Assembly: GCF_038561935.1 (NCBI RefSeq)
Contig: NZ_CP102770.1
Coordinates: 3,348,001-3,412,000, forward strand
Source: Myxococcus stipitatus
Lineage (GTDB): Bacteria > Myxococcota > Myxococcia > Myxococcales > Myxococcaceae
Reading direction: 5' to 3'
Length of the DNA: 64,000 nucleotides
This document shows positions 29,116-38,681 of this stretch, one piece after another (within the stretch, counting starts at the first letter, position 1; each line of letters starts with the position of its first letter). The notes under the pieces were generated by a model that worked only from the letters and a program-made list of their open reading frames with translations, had not been told where the DNA came from and made no database searches. Both the position numbers and the translations under genes were made by a program.

Positions 29116-29730
29116 ATGGGCGACAGTCCCGTGACACTTCATGCCGAGGGGATTCAGCGGATCATCGGCTTCATCCTGGAGCTGGACAAGCTGAAGGGGG
29201 TCACCCGCAAGGTCAAACCCTTGGGGCTCTCCCGCTACGAGAACTCGGCGGAGCACAGCTGGCAGCTCGCCATGCTGGCGCTGTCGCTGTCACATCATGC
29301 GCCGTCTGGCATTGACCTGGACCGCGTGGTCCGGATGCTGCTGGTGCACGATGTCGGTGAAATCGACACCGGCGACACGATGGCGTTCGTGGAGGGCGGC
29401 TGGAAGGAGCGCAAGGCCGCCGAGCTCGCCGCGGTGGAGCGCATCTTCGGTCTGCTCCCCGCGCCCCACGGCGAGCGGTTCCTCGCGCTGTGGAAGGAGT
29501 TCGAGCAGGGGGAGACGGCGGAGGCGCGCTATGCGCACGCGGTGGACCGCGCGATGCCCGTGCTGCTGAACCTGGCCAACGAAGGGCAGAGCTGGCGGGA
29601 GAACGGCATCAGCCACGAGCGGGTGGTGGCGCGCATCGCCCCGCCCATCAAGGCGGGGTGTCCCGCCTTGTGGGAGTACCTGGAAGGCCGGCTGACGGAG
29701 GCCCGTCAGCGCGGCTGGTTCGGCGCCTGA
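29116..29730 (+). CDS. HD-domain phosphohydrolase, 5'-deoxynucleotidase (YfbR/HDDC2) type
   Basis: 204 aa. The HD signature is complete: RYENSAEHSWQLAML (first His), MLLVHDVGEIDTGDT (His-Asp pair) and AVDRAMPVLLNL (last Asp). The closest named relatives are YfbR/HDDC2-type enzymes that remove the 5'-phosphate from deoxynucleoside monophosphates. The ATG has GGGAG upstream. It is divergent from the C-nucleoside-like operon and converges with cysI, with three bases between them. A housekeeping role is most likely; a role in clearing toxic nucleotides made by the neighbouring operon is possible but unsupported. Confidence 0.88.
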   Translation: MGDSPVTLHAEGIQRIIGFILELDKLKGVTRKVKPLGLSRYENSAEHSWQLAMLALSLSHHAPSGIDLDRVVRMLLVHDVGEIDTGDTMAFVEGGWKERKAAELAAVERIFGLLPAPHGERFLALWKEFEQGETAEARYAHAVDRAMPVLLNLANEGQSWRENGISHERVVARIAPPIKAGCPALWEYLEGRLTEARQRGWFGA

Positions 29731-29733
29731 ACG

Positions 29734-31425
29734 TCAGGCGGCCTGGGGTGAGCGGCTGGGGGCGGCGGGGACATGGCCCGCCCTCACCACGTAGTCGCCG
29801 AAGCCCTCTCCACGCAGGCGCTCCCGGGCATACGCGGCGAACAGCGGGTCGAGCACCGCGAGGATGGTCGCCTCGTCCACGTTCTCCCGGTAGAGGCGGT
29901 TGAGGCGCTGGCCTCGGACGTCTCCTCCCAGGTGGAGGTTGTAGCGGCCGGGCGCCTTGCCCACGAGGGCAATCTCCGCGAGGTACGGCCGGGCGCACCC
30001 ATTGGGGCAGCCGGTGATGCGCAGCAGGATGTTCGCGTCCTGGAGCCCGTGCGCGGTGAGGCGGTCCTCCACGCGCTCCACGAAGGTGGGCAGGTAGCGC
30101 TCGGCCTCGGCCATGGCGAGACCGCACGTGGGCAGGGCCACGCAGGCCAGGGCATTGCGCCGCAGGGGGCTCGCGTTCTTGAACCCGTCCAGGTGGTGGT
30201 CGTGGATGAGCGTTTCGATGCGCTCCCGGGCCTCGGGGGCAATCCCCGCGATGACCAGGTTCTGGTTGGGCGTCAGCCGGAAGTCTCCGGTGTGGATGCG
30301 TGCAATCTCCCGCAGGCCGGTGAGGTGTGGCGCGCCGGGTCGGTCCGCCACGCGTCCGCTGTCCAGGTGCAGGGTGACGTGCCACCGGCCGTCATGGCCC
30401 TCGCGCCAGCCGAAGCGGTCGCCGTTGTGTTCGAAGGTGAAGGGCCGCGCGGGCTCCAGGGAGAAGCCCAGGCGGCGCTCCAGCTCCTGCGTGAACCAGG
30501 CGGCGCCTCGGTCCTCCAGCACGTACTTCAGCCGCGCCCGCTTGCGATTGCCCCGGTCACCGAAGTCGCGGTGCATCTTGAGCACCTCCTCGGCCACCAC
30601 GAGCATCCGCTCGGGCGGGACGAAGCCGATGACATCCGCCAGCCGAGGGAACGTGTTGGCGTCACCGTGCGTGGCGCCGAGTCCACCGCCGACGCTGACG
30701 TTGAAGCCCACCAGCGCGCCGTCCTCGATGATGGCGATGTAGCCCAGGTCGTGGGCGAAGAGGTCCACGTCGTTCTCGGGGGGCACCGCGACGGCGACCT
30801 TGAACTTCCGGGGCAGGTAGGTGGCCCCATACATGGGCTCCTCCTCGCCGCCGGCGACCTTCTCCTCGTCCAGCCAGAGCTCGTAGTACGCGCGAGTCTT
30901 CGGCAGGAGGTGCTCGGACAGGCGCACGGCCCAGCCGTAGACGACCTCGTGGAGGCGGGTGTCCGCGGGGTTGGGGTTGCACAGGACGTTGCGGTTGACG
31001 TCGCCGCACGCGGCGAGGGTGTCGATGAGGGACGCGTTGATGCGCGCAATCGTCGGCTTGAGGTCTCCCTTGAGGATGCCGTGGAGCTGGAACGCCTGCC
31101 GGGTGGTGAGGCGCAGGGTGCCGTTGGCGTGCTCCCGCGCGAGCCCGTCCATGACGAGCCACTGGGCGGGTGTGCAGACGCCCCCGGGCAGGCGGGTGCG
31201 CAGCATGAAGCTGTAGGCGGGCTCCAGCTTCTGCTGCCTGCGCTCCTCGCGCGAGTCGCGGTCGTCCTGTTGGTAGCTGCCGTGGAACTTGATGAGGCTG
31301 GTGTCCGTCGCGGAGATGGCGCCCGTCACCGGGTCCGCGAGGCTCTCCGCCAGCGTCCCGCGCAACAGGCGGCTGTTCGCCTTGATGTGTTCCACCTCGG
31401 AAAGAGGCTTGGGTTGAGTGCTCAT
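29734..31425 (-). CDS. cysI: Assimilatory sulfite reductase (NADPH), siroheme subunit
   Basis: 563 aa, normal CysI length. It reduces sulfite to sulfide with six electrons. It has the family opening [33 protein letters not shown] for siroheme/sulfite binding, and the four 4Fe-4S cysteines in [20 protein letters not shown] and [16 protein letters not shown]. Last gene of the leftward sulfate-assimilation operon, 29 bases after cysJ. Siroheme is supplied by two enzymes encoded in the same operon. Confidence 0.97.
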   Translation of the reverse strand: MSTQPKPLSEVEHIKANSRLLRGTLAESLADPVTGAISATDTSLIKFHGSYQQDDRDSREERRQQKLEPAYSFMLRTRLPGGVCTPAQWLVMDGLAREHANGTLRLTTRQAFQLHGILKGDLKPTIARINASLIDTLAACGDVNRNVLCNPNPADTRLHEVVYGWAVRLSEHLLPKTRAYYELWLDEEKVAGGEEEPMYGATYLPRKFKVAVAVPPENDVDLFAHDLGYIAIIEDGALVGFNVSVGGGLGATHGDANTFPRLADVIGFVPPERMLVVAEEVLKMHRDFGDRGNRKRARLKYVLEDRGAAWFTQELERRLGFSLEPARPFTFEHNGDRFGWREGHDGRWHVTLHLDSGRVADRPGAPHLTGLREIARIHTGDFRLTPNQNLVIAGIAPEARERIETLIHDHHLDGFKNASPLRRNALACVALPTCGLAMAEAERYLPTFVERVEDRLTAHGLQDANILLRITGCPNGCARPYLAEIALVGKAPGRYNLHLGGDVRGQRLNRLYRENVDEATILAVLDPLFAAYARERLRGEGFGDYVVRAGHVPAAPSRSPQAA

Positions 31426-31454
31426 GTCTTCGCTCTCGTTGCTGGGGGATTCAT

Positions 31455-33314
31455 TCAGTAGACGTCGCGCAGGTAGCGGCGCTCGTCACGCAGACTCTTG
31501 AGCCAGTCCTCGGCGGCCTCGCGGCTCCGGTCGCCGTGCTGGGCGACGACATCGACCAGCGCCTCGTGGACATCGGGGGCCATCCGCTGCGCGTCGCCGC
31601 ACACGTAGAGGGAGGCTCCGCCCTCCAGCCACGCGAAGAGCTCCTTGCCCTGCTCGCGCAGGCGGTGCTGGACGTAGACCTTCTCCGCGGTGTCTCGGGA
31701 GAAGGCGACCGAGAGCCGGTGCAGCGTCTTCTTCTTCAGCGCCTCCTGCCACTCCGTCTGGTAGAGGAACTGGCTGCGGAAGTGCTGCTCGCCGAAGAAG
31801 AGCCAGTTGCGGCCTCGCGCGCCCACCTCGGCCCGCTCCTGGACGAAGGCCCGGAAGGGCGCGACGCCCGTGCCGGGGCCAATCATCACCACGTCGCGGC
31901 TGGAGTCCTCGGGGAGCCGGAAGCGCTCGTTGCTCTCCACGAAGACGCGGACGGTGTCCTCCTCCGTGCCTCGCGTGGCCAGGTGGTACGACGCGTTGCC
32001 CAGGTGCCGCTCACCGAAGGCGGTGTAGTCGACCACCGACACCGTGAGGTGGGCCTCCGCGCCGACGCGCTTGGGGCTGGAGGCAATTGAATACAGCCGA
32101 GGCGTCTGCTTGCGCAGCGCGAGGACCAGCTCCTTCGCGCCCCACTTCGCGGGATGCTGGCGGAGCACGTCGATGACCTGATGGCTCTTCAGCAGCGCGC
32201 GGAAGGACTCCACACCCGAGGGCGACAGCAGGGCTTGAAGGGTGCTGCTCTCCGCGAGCGACGCGTGGCGCTCCAGGAAGGGACGGCTCAGCCGGGTCAG
32301 CTCCAGCTCGTCCGTGAGCCAGCGCGACAGGGGCAGCGTCTTCCCATCGCGCGTCACCGGCTCGGCTCCGTCCAGCCGCTGCTGCGTCAGCACGGCCTCG
32401 ACCAGCTCGGGGGCGTTGGGGGCCCAGACCCCCAGCGAGTCGCCAGGGAGGTACTCGAGACCAGAGCCCTCGAGGGAGAGCTCGACGTGGCGGACGTCCT
32501 TGAGCGCCCCCCGGCCGGTGATGCGCTGGTTGACGAGCACCGGCGCGCTGAAGGGCGCCTCCTTCCCCGCCGAGGGGACAGACGGTGCTCCTCGCAGCGG
32601 GACGACGGTGGCGACGGCGGGCGCACGAGGCTCGACGGCTTCTTTCGCGCGAGCGAGCGTCTGGTCCAGCCAGCTCGCGGCGATGGGCTCGAAGTCCAGG
32701 TCGCAGTCGGCGCGCTCCGTGAGCCGCGTGGCACCCAGCTCCGCCAGTCGCGCGTCGAGCACCCGTCCCACTTCGCAGAACTTCGGATAGCTGGAGTCAC
32801 CGAGCCCCAGCACCGTGAAGCGCAGCCCCTCCAGTCGAGGGGCCCGTTTGGCGAGCAGGTACTCGTAGAACGCGCGCGAGTCGTCGGGTGGGTCTCCGTC
32901 TCCCTGCGTGCTGATGACCACGGCGAGGAACTTCTCCCGCGCCAGCTCCCGCACCGGGTAATCGCTCGCTCGGAGGAGTCGCACCGGGAGGCCCGCGCCC
33001 TCCGCCTGGCGCTTGAGGCGCTCCGCGAGGTGACGGCTGTTTCCCGTCTGGGTCCCGTAGACGATGGTGAGCGGCGAGGTGGGGACTTCCGTGGGGGGCG
33101 CGGGGGACTCCACGGAGGTGATGGGGACGGGGGCGACGGGGGCCGTGCCCGCGCGGACGGCGAGGCCCGCGGCATATCCGCTGAGCCAGTGCAGGGCCGC
33201 CGGGTCGAGCCCCTCAACGAGGCGCAGCAGCTGCGCGCCCTTCTCCCCGCCCAGCACCGCGTCGACGAAGGGCGGCGTGGGCCGGGGGAGGACACCGGGG
33301 GATGTGGCGCTCAT
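31455..33314 (-). CDS. cysJ: Assimilatory sulfite reductase (NADPH), flavoprotein subunit
   Basis: 619 aa from ATG 33314, which overlaps the cysN stop (ATGA); the longer open frame to 33794 lies inside cysN and is rejected. The flavodoxin domain (about 95-235) begins [18 protein letters not shown] and contains [19 protein letters not shown] and [16 protein letters not shown]. The FAD domain includes [10 protein letters not shown], and the NADPH domain has [29 protein letters not shown] and [15 protein letters not shown], ending RYLRDVY as in CysJ. It passes electrons from NADPH to CysI. Confidence 0.96.
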   Translation of the reverse strand: MSATSPGVLPRPTPPFVDAVLGGEKGAQLLRLVEGLDPAALHWLSGYAAGLAVRAGTAPVAPVPITSVESPAPPTEVPTSPLTIVYGTQTGNSRHLAERLKRQAEGAGLPVRLLRASDYPVRELAREKFLAVVISTQGDGDPPDDSRAFYEYLLAKRAPRLEGLRFTVLGLGDSSYPKFCEVGRVLDARLAELGATRLTERADCDLDFEPIAASWLDQTLARAKEAVEPRAPAVATVVPLRGAPSVPSAGKEAPFSAPVLVNQRITGRGALKDVRHVELSLEGSGLEYLPGDSLGVWAPNAPELVEAVLTQQRLDGAEPVTRDGKTLPLSRWLTDELELTRLSRPFLERHASLAESSTLQALLSPSGVESFRALLKSHQVIDVLRQHPAKWGAKELVLALRKQTPRLYSIASSPKRVGAEAHLTVSVVDYTAFGERHLGNASYHLATRGTEEDTVRVFVESNERFRLPEDSSRDVVMIGPGTGVAPFRAFVQERAEVGARGRNWLFFGEQHFRSQFLYQTEWQEALKKKTLHRLSVAFSRDTAEKVYVQHRLREQGKELFAWLEGGASLYVCGDAQRMAPDVHEALVDVVAQHGDRSREAAEDWLKSLRDERRYLRDVY

Positions 33315-35044
33315 GACTTGTTCTCCCGCGCGGAGGCGAGGCGCTCGGTCCAGCGCTCCACGGATTCGGATTCCTCCAGCTCCCACCAGCCCGTGCCCGC
33401 GTCGCGCGTCTCCTCGCGCAGCGTGCGGCGGACCTGGGGCGCCTGGGCATGCACCAGCACGAGCAGGCCCGCGCGTGCCAGGGCCTGCGCCACCTCCACG
33501 TCGCCGTTGACGGTGGCCACGTGCAGGCCCCGGTCGAACAGCGCGCGCTCCAGCGAGAAGGCGCGCTGCTCGCTGTCGGGCGCGACGGGGAGCAGGACGA
33601 CGGCGCCCGACTGGCCCAGGTGCTTCCACCGCTCGTCGCGGCTGACCTGGGACCGCGCGGTGCGCGACGCGGTCTCCGCGGGACCCAGCACCATGCCCGC
33701 GCCGACGGTGTCGTGCGTGAGCGCGTCGATGACGATGAAGGCGCCGGTGCGGCGGTTCTCCTGGTACGGGTCGCACAGCAGGGGGCGCCGGCACACCAGT
33801 CGCACCCGGCCGATGTCATTGAGGGAGAGCGACTCCGAGGGGACCTCCGACAAGTCCTCCAGCTCCTTGCGCCACAGCACGCGCTCGATGTTCGCGGGCG
33901 CGGTGCGCGTGGCCTGCTTCACCAGGTAGCGGCGCGTCGCATCCAGCGGCTGCTCACCGAACCACACCAGCATCGCGTCGAGGTGCTGGAGGGCCAGGGG
34001 CGGCTGGTTCACATGGGACAGGACGTCACCCCGGCTGGCGTCCACTTCATCCGCCAGGCGCAGCGTGATGGAGGCCGTGGCGGAGGCTTCCTCGCGAGGG
34101 CCATCGAAGGTGTCGATGGCTTCCACCCGCGTCCTGCGCCCCGAGGGCAGCACCTGCACCTCGTCCCCCACGCGCACGGTGCCAGAGGCCACCTGCCCCG
34201 CGAGCCCGCGATAGTCCTGGTGGGGACGCAGCACGTACTGGACGGGGAAGCGGAAGGGCGCGCCGTCGAGCCGCCGCTGATGTGGCAGCGACTCCAGCCA
34301 CGACAGCAGCGTGCCGCCGTCGAACCAGGGGGTGCGCGCGCTGGCGCGGGTGATGTTGTCGCCCCGGCTGGCGCTGACGGGGAACAGCCGCACACCCTCG
34401 AAGCCGAGGGTGAGGGCGAAGTCCGCCAGCTCCGTACCGATGCGCTCGAAGGTGGCGCGGTCGTAGCCCACCAGGTCCATCTTGTTCACCACCACCGCGA
34501 GGTAGGGGATGCCCAGCAGCGAGGCGATGTACGCATGCCGCCGCGTCTGCGGCAGCACGCCCAGTCGCGCATCCACCAGGATGACGCCCGCGTCCGCGGT
34601 GGACGCGCCGGTGGCCATGTTCCGCGTGTACTGAAGGTGCCCCGGCGTGTCGGCGATGATGATCTTCCGCCGCGCCGTGGACAGGTACCGGTAGGCCACG
34701 TCGATGGTGATGCCCTGCTCCCGCTCCGCGCGCAGGCCATCGGTGAAGAGCGAGAAGTCGAGCTCCTCCTCGTCACCCGCGCCCGCGGCGGCCTTCAGGC
34801 CTTGGGCGAGCACCTCGGGAGGCACCTCCGTCCGGGCCGCGGACCGCTTCGCGCTGGCGCGGCGCACGGCGGAGATCTGGTCCTCGAAGAGCCCGTCGCA
34901 TTCGTAGAGCAGGCGACCGATGAGCGTAGATTTGCCGTCGTCCACGGAGCCCACCACGGCGAGCCTCAAGAGCGCGCGGTTGGAGTGCTCGTCGAGGAGC
35001 TGCTGGACGTCGGCGGGGAGTGCGGCTTGGAGTGCGGTGTCCAT
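33311..35044 (-). CDS. cysN: Sulfate adenylyltransferase GTPase subunit with a degenerate APS-kinase-like tail
   Basis: 577 aa. GTPase motifs: [36 protein letters not shown] and [11 protein letters not shown]. It drives the CysD reaction sulfate + ATP to APS by GTP hydrolysis. From about residue 465 the sequence follows the linker and start of a CysC (APS kinase) domain, as in fused CysNC proteins ([42 protein letters not shown]). However, the Walker A loop expected as GLSGAGKST is replaced by PVAPDSEQR, so the kinase is almost certainly inactive. This fits the APS-type reductase in the operon, which needs no PAPS. It overlaps cysD and cysJ at its two ends. Confidence 0.93.
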   Translation of the reverse strand: MDTALQAALPADVQQLLDEHSNRALLRLAVVGSVDDGKSTLIGRLLYECDGLFEDQISAVRRASAKRSAARTEVPPEVLAQGLKAAAGAGDEEELDFSLFTDGLRAEREQGITIDVAYRYLSTARRKIIIADTPGHLQYTRNMATGASTADAGVILVDARLGVLPQTRRHAYIASLLGIPYLAVVVNKMDLVGYDRATFERIGTELADFALTLGFEGVRLFPVSASRGDNITRASARTPWFDGGTLLSWLESLPHQRRLDGAPFRFPVQYVLRPHQDYRGLAGQVASGTVRVGDEVQVLPSGRRTRVEAIDTFDGPREEASATASITLRLADEVDASRGDVLSHVNQPPLALQHLDAMLVWFGEQPLDATRRYLVKQATRTAPANIERVLWRKELEDLSEVPSESLSLNDIGRVRLVCRRPLLCDPYQENRRTGAFIVIDALTHDTVGAGMVLGPAETASRTARSQVSRDERWKHLGQSGAVVLLPVAPDSEQRAFSLERALFDRGLHVATVNGDVEVAQALARAGLLVLVHAQAPQVRRTLREETRDAGTGWWELEESESVERWTERLASARENKS

Positions 35045-35961
35045 CAGAAGTATCCCTCGCGCTTCTTCAGCTCCATGGAGCCTTCTTCGTCGTGGTCGAT
35101 GAGCCGGCCCTGCCGCTCGGACTGCCGTGCGTGGACCATCTCGTGGATGACGGCCTCCACCGAGGTGGCGGAGGATTCGATGGCGCCGCTGAGCGGGTAG
35201 CAGCCCAGCGTGCGGAAGCGCACCTTGCGCAGGGTGGGGCGCTCACCGGGACGCAGGCGCATGCGCTCGTCGTCCACCATCAGCAGCGACCCGTTCCGGT
35301 CGATGACGGGGCGCTCGGCGGCGAAGTAGAGCGGCACCACAGGGATGCGCTCGCGCAGGACGTAGTGCCACACGTCCAGCTCCGTCCAGTTGGACAGGGG
35401 GAAGACGCGCATGCTCTCCCCCGCGTCCACGCGCCCGTTGTAGAGGTTCCACAGCTCCGGCCGCTGCCGGCGCGGGTCCCACTGGCCATGCTTGTCGCGG
35501 AAGGAGAAGACGCGCTCCTTCGCGCGGGACTTCTCCTCGTCGCGACGGGCGCCACCGAACGCCGCGTCGAAGCCGTGGAGCGCGAGCGCCTCCAGCAGCG
35601 CCTGCGTCTTCATCGCGTGGGTGTACTTCTGGCTGCCGTGGTCGAAGGGGTTGATGCCCTCGGCGAGCGCCTTGCGGTTCTGGTGGACGATGAGCCGCAG
35701 CCCGTGCCGGGCCACGAAGTTGTCCCGGAACGTGTACATGTCCCGGAACTTCCACGTGGTGTCGACGTGGAGCAGCGGGAAGGGCAGGGGCGCCGGGTGG
35801 AAGGCCTTGCGCGCCAGGTGCAGCAGCACCTGGGAGTCCTTGCCGATGCTGTAGAGCATCACCGGGTTGGCGAACTCCGCCACCGTCTCCCGGAGGATGT
35901 GGATGCTCTCCGCCTCCAGCTCCTGGAGATGGGTGGAGCGTGCGTGGATGGTGTCAGTCAT
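35044..35961 (-). CDS. cysD: Sulfate adenylyltransferase catalytic subunit
   Basis: 305 aa, family length. The ATP-pyrophosphatase loop is [18 protein letters not shown], followed by [36 protein letters not shown], and [16 protein letters not shown], all CysD hallmarks. It forms APS together with CysN. The start has GGAGG upstream. It overlaps the upstream SUMT gene by eight bases and cysN by one, so translation is coupled. Confidence 0.97.
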   Translation of the reverse strand: MTDTIHARSTHLQELEAESIHILRETVAEFANPVMLYSIGKDSQVLLHLARKAFHPAPLPFPLLHVDTTWKFRDMYTFRDNFVARHGLRLIVHQNRKALAEGINPFDHGSQKYTHAMKTQALLEALALHGFDAAFGGARRDEEKSRAKERVFSFRDKHGQWDPRRQRPELWNLYNGRVDAGESMRVFPLSNWTELDVWHYVLRERIPVVPLYFAAERPVIDRNGSLLMVDDERMRLRPGERPTLRKVRFRTLGCYPLSGAIESSATSVEAVIHEMVHARQSERQGRLIDHDEEGSMELKKREGYF

Positions 35962-36754
35962 GGCCTGCCTCCGCGAATCGGGGAAGCACGTCCCCCGCGC
36001 TTGAATCCCTTCGGGTCGTGAGTGAGTGGAGCCGGGCCCGCAGCGCGACGACCTCTCCGACGACGAGCAGCGAGGGGGAGCCGAGCCCCTCCTCGCGCGC
36101 CTTCACGGCCACGTCCGACAGGGTGCCCTCCACCACGCGCTGGTGTTCCCAGGTGCCCGCTTCCACCAGCGCCGCGGGAGTGGACGCCGCGCGGCCCGCG
36201 GCGACGAGCGCCGCCGTGGTCTCCTCCAGGCGCTGGCCCGCCATGAACATCACCAACGTCTGGGCCCGCGCGAGGAAGGGCCAGTCGGGTGTGCCATTCA
36301 CCCGGAACCCGGTGGCGAACGTCACCTCTCCGGACAGGTCCCGATGCGTGACGGGGATGGCCGCCGCGGCGGGCGCGGCGATGCCGGCGGAGAGGCCCGG
36401 GACGACTTCATACGGGATGCGCGCGGCCTCCAGCGCCAGGGCCTCCTCGGCGCCTCGGCCGAAGACGAACGGGTCTCCCCCCTTGAGCCGGACGACGGTG
36501 CGGCCCAGCCGGGCCTGGGCGATGAGCAGGGCGTTGATGTCCTCCTGCCGCACGGACTCGCCGCCGCCCTCCTTGCCCACGTAGATGAGCCGCGCGTGCG
36601 GACGGGCATGCTCCAGCACACCGGGGTGGATGAGGCGGTCATGCACCACCGTGTGCGCCTCGCGCAGCAGCCGTGCCGCGCGCAGCGTGAGCAGCTCCGG
36701 GTCTCCCGGGCCTGCTCCCACCAGGTACACGCGTCCTCTTGACGACTCCTTCAT
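35954..36754 (-). CDS. cobA: Uroporphyrinogen-III C-methyltransferase (SUMT)
   Basis: 266 aa from ATG 36754, with GGAGAA upstream and an ATGA overlap with the preceding gene. SUMT motifs: [31 protein letters not shown]-type wording [44 protein letters not shown], and [11 protein letters not shown]. It methylates uroporphyrinogen III twice to precorrin-2, the first step to siroheme. With the dehydrogenase encoded just upstream it replaces the fused CysG of enterobacteria, supplying the sulfite reductase cofactor. Confidence 0.96.
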   Translation of the reverse strand: MKESSRGRVYLVGAGPGDPELLTLRAARLLREAHTVVHDRLIHPGVLEHARPHARLIYVGKEGGGESVRQEDINALLIAQARLGRTVVRLKGGDPFVFGRGAEEALALEAARIPYEVVPGLSAGIAAPAAAAIPVTHRDLSGEVTFATGFRVNGTPDWPFLARAQTLVMFMAGQRLEETTAALVAAGRAASTPAALVEAGTWEHQRVVEGTLSDVAVKAREEGLGSPSLLVVGEVVALRARLHSLTTRRDSSAGDVLPRFAEAGHD

Positions 36755-37407
36755 GTCGGTTCTCCAGATGACTTCCATGTCTTCAATTCCGAGCGCAGCC
36801 GTGTGAACACGGCCCCGCGCTCACCGCGCGCCCGCAGCGCGCCCAGGTCTCCGTCCACCAGCTGCTTCAGCAGGTGCTGCCGTCGCGGGCCTCGCGGCAG
36901 GTGCCGCCGAAGCCACCCGCTCAGCCGCGCGAGCCAGACGTGGTGGGCTGCGATGTGTGCTCCCAGCTCCCGCCGCAGGAGTCGGGCGAGCGCGGGCGCG
37001 TGGCCACCGGTGGAGATGGCCAGGGTGATGGGACCTCTGCGCTCGACCGAGGGCAGCGTGAAGTCGCACAGCTCCGGCTCGTCCGCGGTGTTCACCCACT
37101 GGCCCGCGGCGCGGGCCTCGGCCACGAGGTGGTGGTTCACCTCGGCGTCGTCCGTCGCGGCGAGCACCAGCGCGTGGCCGCGTGTGTCTCCGGCGCGGTA
37201 GGTCCGCGGCTCCCACTCCAGCCGCCCCTCCGAGGCGAGGCGCTGGAGGGCGTTGGTGACGGTGGGCGCGATGAGGTGGAGCCGTGCGCCCGCGTCGAGC
37301 AGGGCCAGGGCCCGCCCTTCGGCGACGGCGCCGCCGCCCACGAGCAGGACGCGGCGGCCCTCCAGCCGGAGGCTCACGGGATAGTCGATGGCGGTGACGG
37401 TGCTCAT
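36751..37407 (-). CDS. Precorrin-2 dehydrogenase / sirohydrochlorin ferrochelatase (CysG N-terminal-type)
   Basis: 218 aa from ATG 37407; the open frame upstream to 37473 enters cysH and is rejected. It begins YPVSLRLEGRRVLLVGGGAVAEGRALALLDAGARLHLIAP, the Rossmann NAD site of the Met8p/CysG-N family, followed by LVLAATDDAEVNHHLVAEARAAGQWVNTADEPELCDFTLPSV, where the Asp near the start of this block (ATDD) fits the catalytic position in CysG/Met8p. It oxidises precorrin-2 and may insert iron to give siroheme. The 14-base gap to cysH and the overlap with SUMT show it is an operon member. Confidence 0.93.
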   Translation of the reverse strand: MSTVTAIDYPVSLRLEGRRVLLVGGGAVAEGRALALLDAGARLHLIAPTVTNALQRLASEGRLEWEPRTYRAGDTRGHALVLAATDDAEVNHHLVAEARAAGQWVNTADEPELCDFTLPSVERRGPITLAISTGGHAPALARLLRRELGAHIAAHHVWLARLSGWLRRHLPRGPRRQHLLKQLVDGDLGALRARGERGAVFTRLRSELKTWKSSGEPT

Positions 37408-37421
37408 GGCGGCGGAGGGCG

Positions 37422-38168
37422 TCACCGGACGGGGTGCAGGCCGCATTCGCTGTGCTCGCGCGACTCCCACCACCAGCGGCCCGCGCGCTCGTCTTCGTAC
37501 GGCTTCACCGCTCGCGTGCAGGGGGCGCAGCCGATGGACGCGTAGCCCCGGTCATGCAGCGTGTTGTAGGGGACGCCGTTCTCCTTGACGTAGGCCCACA
37601 CCTGCTTGCGGCTCCACGCGGCCAGTGGGTTGAGCTTGAGCAGCCCGCCGTGCTCGGCGTCGTACTCGACGACGGAGACCTGGTTGCGATTGAGCGACTG
37701 CTCACGTCGCAGGCCGGTCACCCAGCCGTCGCGGCCTTGAAGCGCGCGGCTCAGGGGCTCCAGCTTGCGGATGGCGCAGCACTCCTTGCGGGCCTCCAGG
37801 CTCCGGCGGAAGGAGAAGTAGCCCTGCTCCGACTCCAGGGCTTCGACGCGGGAGCGGTCCGGGAAGAAGGTCTCCACCGTGACGCCGTAGCGGTTGCGGG
37901 TGACCTCGATGAGCTCGTACGTCTCGGGAGGGAGCCGGCCCGTGTCGAGCGTGAAGATGCGAAGGCTGGGGGCGTGCTTGCGGGCCAGGTCGATGAGGAC
38001 CATGTCTTCCACGCCGAAGCTCGAGGCGATGGCCGCGCGCTCACCGAGCTGTTGCTCGACCCAGGCGAGGACCTGTTCGGCGGGCGCGGCCGCGAAGGGC
38101 GCGGCTGCCGCGAGCAGGTCCTTGGGCGTACGAGCGAGGGTGGAAGTGGGGGACGGCTTGGCGGACAC
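37422..38168 (-). CDS. cysH: Adenylyl-sulfate (APS) reductase, iron-sulfur type
   Basis: 248 aa from GTG 38168, chosen because GGAG lies eight bases upstream and the family sequence begins there; the longer frame would cross a strong terminator. It has SSFGVEDMVLIDLARKH, IFTLDTGRLPPETYEL, WVTGLRREQSLNR and the catalytic C-terminal ECGLH (Cys242). Cys130-Cys131 (KECCAIRK) and Cys214/Cys217 (GCAPC) are the CC...CxxC ligands of the 4Fe-4S cluster that marks APS rather than PAPS reductases. It reduces APS to sulfite with thioredoxin. First gene of the seven-gene operon, preceded by an attenuator-like leader. Confidence 0.95.
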   Translation of the reverse strand: MSAKPSPTSTLARTPKDLLAAAAPFAAAPAEQVLAWVEQQLGERAAIASSFGVEDMVLIDLARKHAPSLRIFTLDTGRLPPETYELIEVTRNRYGVTVETFFPDRSRVEALESEQGYFSFRRSLEARKECCAIRKLEPLSRALQGRDGWVTGLRREQSLNRNQVSVVEYDAEHGGLLKLNPLAAWSRKQVWAYVKENGVPYNTLHDRGYASIGCAPCTRAVKPYEDERAGRWWWESREHSECGLHPVR

Positions 38169-38186
38169 GATGGACTCCAGGGGATG

Positions 38187-38224
38187 AAAAACAAAAAGGC
38201 CCGCGCCTCTTTCGAGGGCGGGCC
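38187..38224 (-). terminator. Intrinsic terminator in the cysH operon leader
   Basis: On the minus strand GGCCCGCCCTC, a GAAA tetraloop and GAGGCGCGGGCC form an 11-bp stem with one bulged C, followed at once by TTTTTGTTTTT. It ends 19 bases before the cysH GTG, so it sits upstream of the operon and not at its end. That is the signature of transcription attenuation. An alternative pairing that would break it is listed separately. Confidence 0.85.
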
Positions 38225-38295
38225 GCGCGAGCTGGGGAGGTGGAGGTCGGGAGACGCTATCCACTCCTCGAGGCTCGGAGCCCGCCCGGAGGCGG
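38216..38295 (-). promoter_or_regulatory. Antiterminator and protector pairing elements of the cysH leader
   Basis: The leader segment GGGCGGGC (38287-38280), inside the small ORF, is perfectly complementary to GCCCGCCC (38223-38216), the 5' arm of the terminator stem, so the two structures exclude each other. The same segment can also fold back with the preceding bases as CCGCC-TCCG-GGCGG (38295-38282). These are the three competing hairpins of a ribosome-mediated attenuator. The pairings are read directly; the mechanism is inferred. Confidence 0.6.
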
Positions 38296-38382
38296 ACACA
38301 CGACGCACGCACACGCCAGACAGCGGCAGGCCTTCACGTCAGCGCGCGCGAGGGCGAGCGCCGCGAGGGGCGCGGGCTGCAT
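38257..38382 (-). CDS. Cysteine-rich leader peptide (uORF) upstream of the cysH operon
   Basis: From ATG 38382 this ORF encodes 41 aa with five Cys codons in eleven (K-A-C-R-C-L-A-C-A-C-V-V-C-P, codons at 38328-38296), then P-P-P-G-G-L-R and stop TAG at 38259-38257. In-frame upstream starts exist (ATG 38412, GTG 38559) and none has a clear Shine-Dalgarno sequence, so the true start is uncertain. The stop lies 33 nt before the terminator hairpin. Clustered codons for the end product of the downstream pathway are the classical mark of a regulatory leader peptide: ribosomes short of Cys-tRNA would stall on the cluster and free the antiterminator. Polycysteine uORFs with this role are known in mycobacteria; I know of none described in myxobacteria. 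Confidence 0.6.
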   Translation of the reverse strand: MQPAPLAALALARADVKACRCLACACVVCPPPGGLRASRSG

Positions 38383-38624
38383 CGCGTGGAGCTGGGGGGA
38401 GGCGAGGCGCATGGACGGGAGCCAGGAAGAGACGGAGTGAGGATGAAGGAAGAAGACCCGGACCTCGGGAGGGAGGTGGGTCTGGGCGAGGCGCGTGGGG
38501 CTCAGGGAGCTTCCGGTGCGCGCTTCAACAGCCCAGGCCCGAGAGGGCACAACAGGCACACGCCCGGCGGCAGCAGCGGCGAAGCAGCGCGGCCATCGGG
38601 GTGGAAGTCATCAGCACGGGGCGC

Positions 38625-38654
38625 AAGCTATCGGCTGTTGCCTCATGCCGTCAA
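38625..38654 (-). promoter_or_regulatory. Candidate promoter for the cysH operon
   Basis: On the minus strand TTGACG (38654-38649), an 18-base spacer and TAGCTT (38630-38625). A start near 38615 would give a leader of about 450 nt that contains the cysteine-rich uORF and the terminator. The -10 is weak by consensus. The rest of 38383-38681 shows no gene. Confidence 0.35.
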
Positions 38655-38681
38655 CCGGCGCTTCCCGCCCGGCAGGTGTAC

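Noticed and set aside
33315..33794. N-terminal extension of CysJ
   Set aside because: It lies wholly inside cysN; an ATGA overlap gives a normal CysJ start at 33314.
38198..38224. Terminator read as the end of the lldD-like gene at 38682
   Set aside because: It is more than 450 bases downstream of that stop, with the cysH promoter candidate and uORF between, and it abuts the cysH start.
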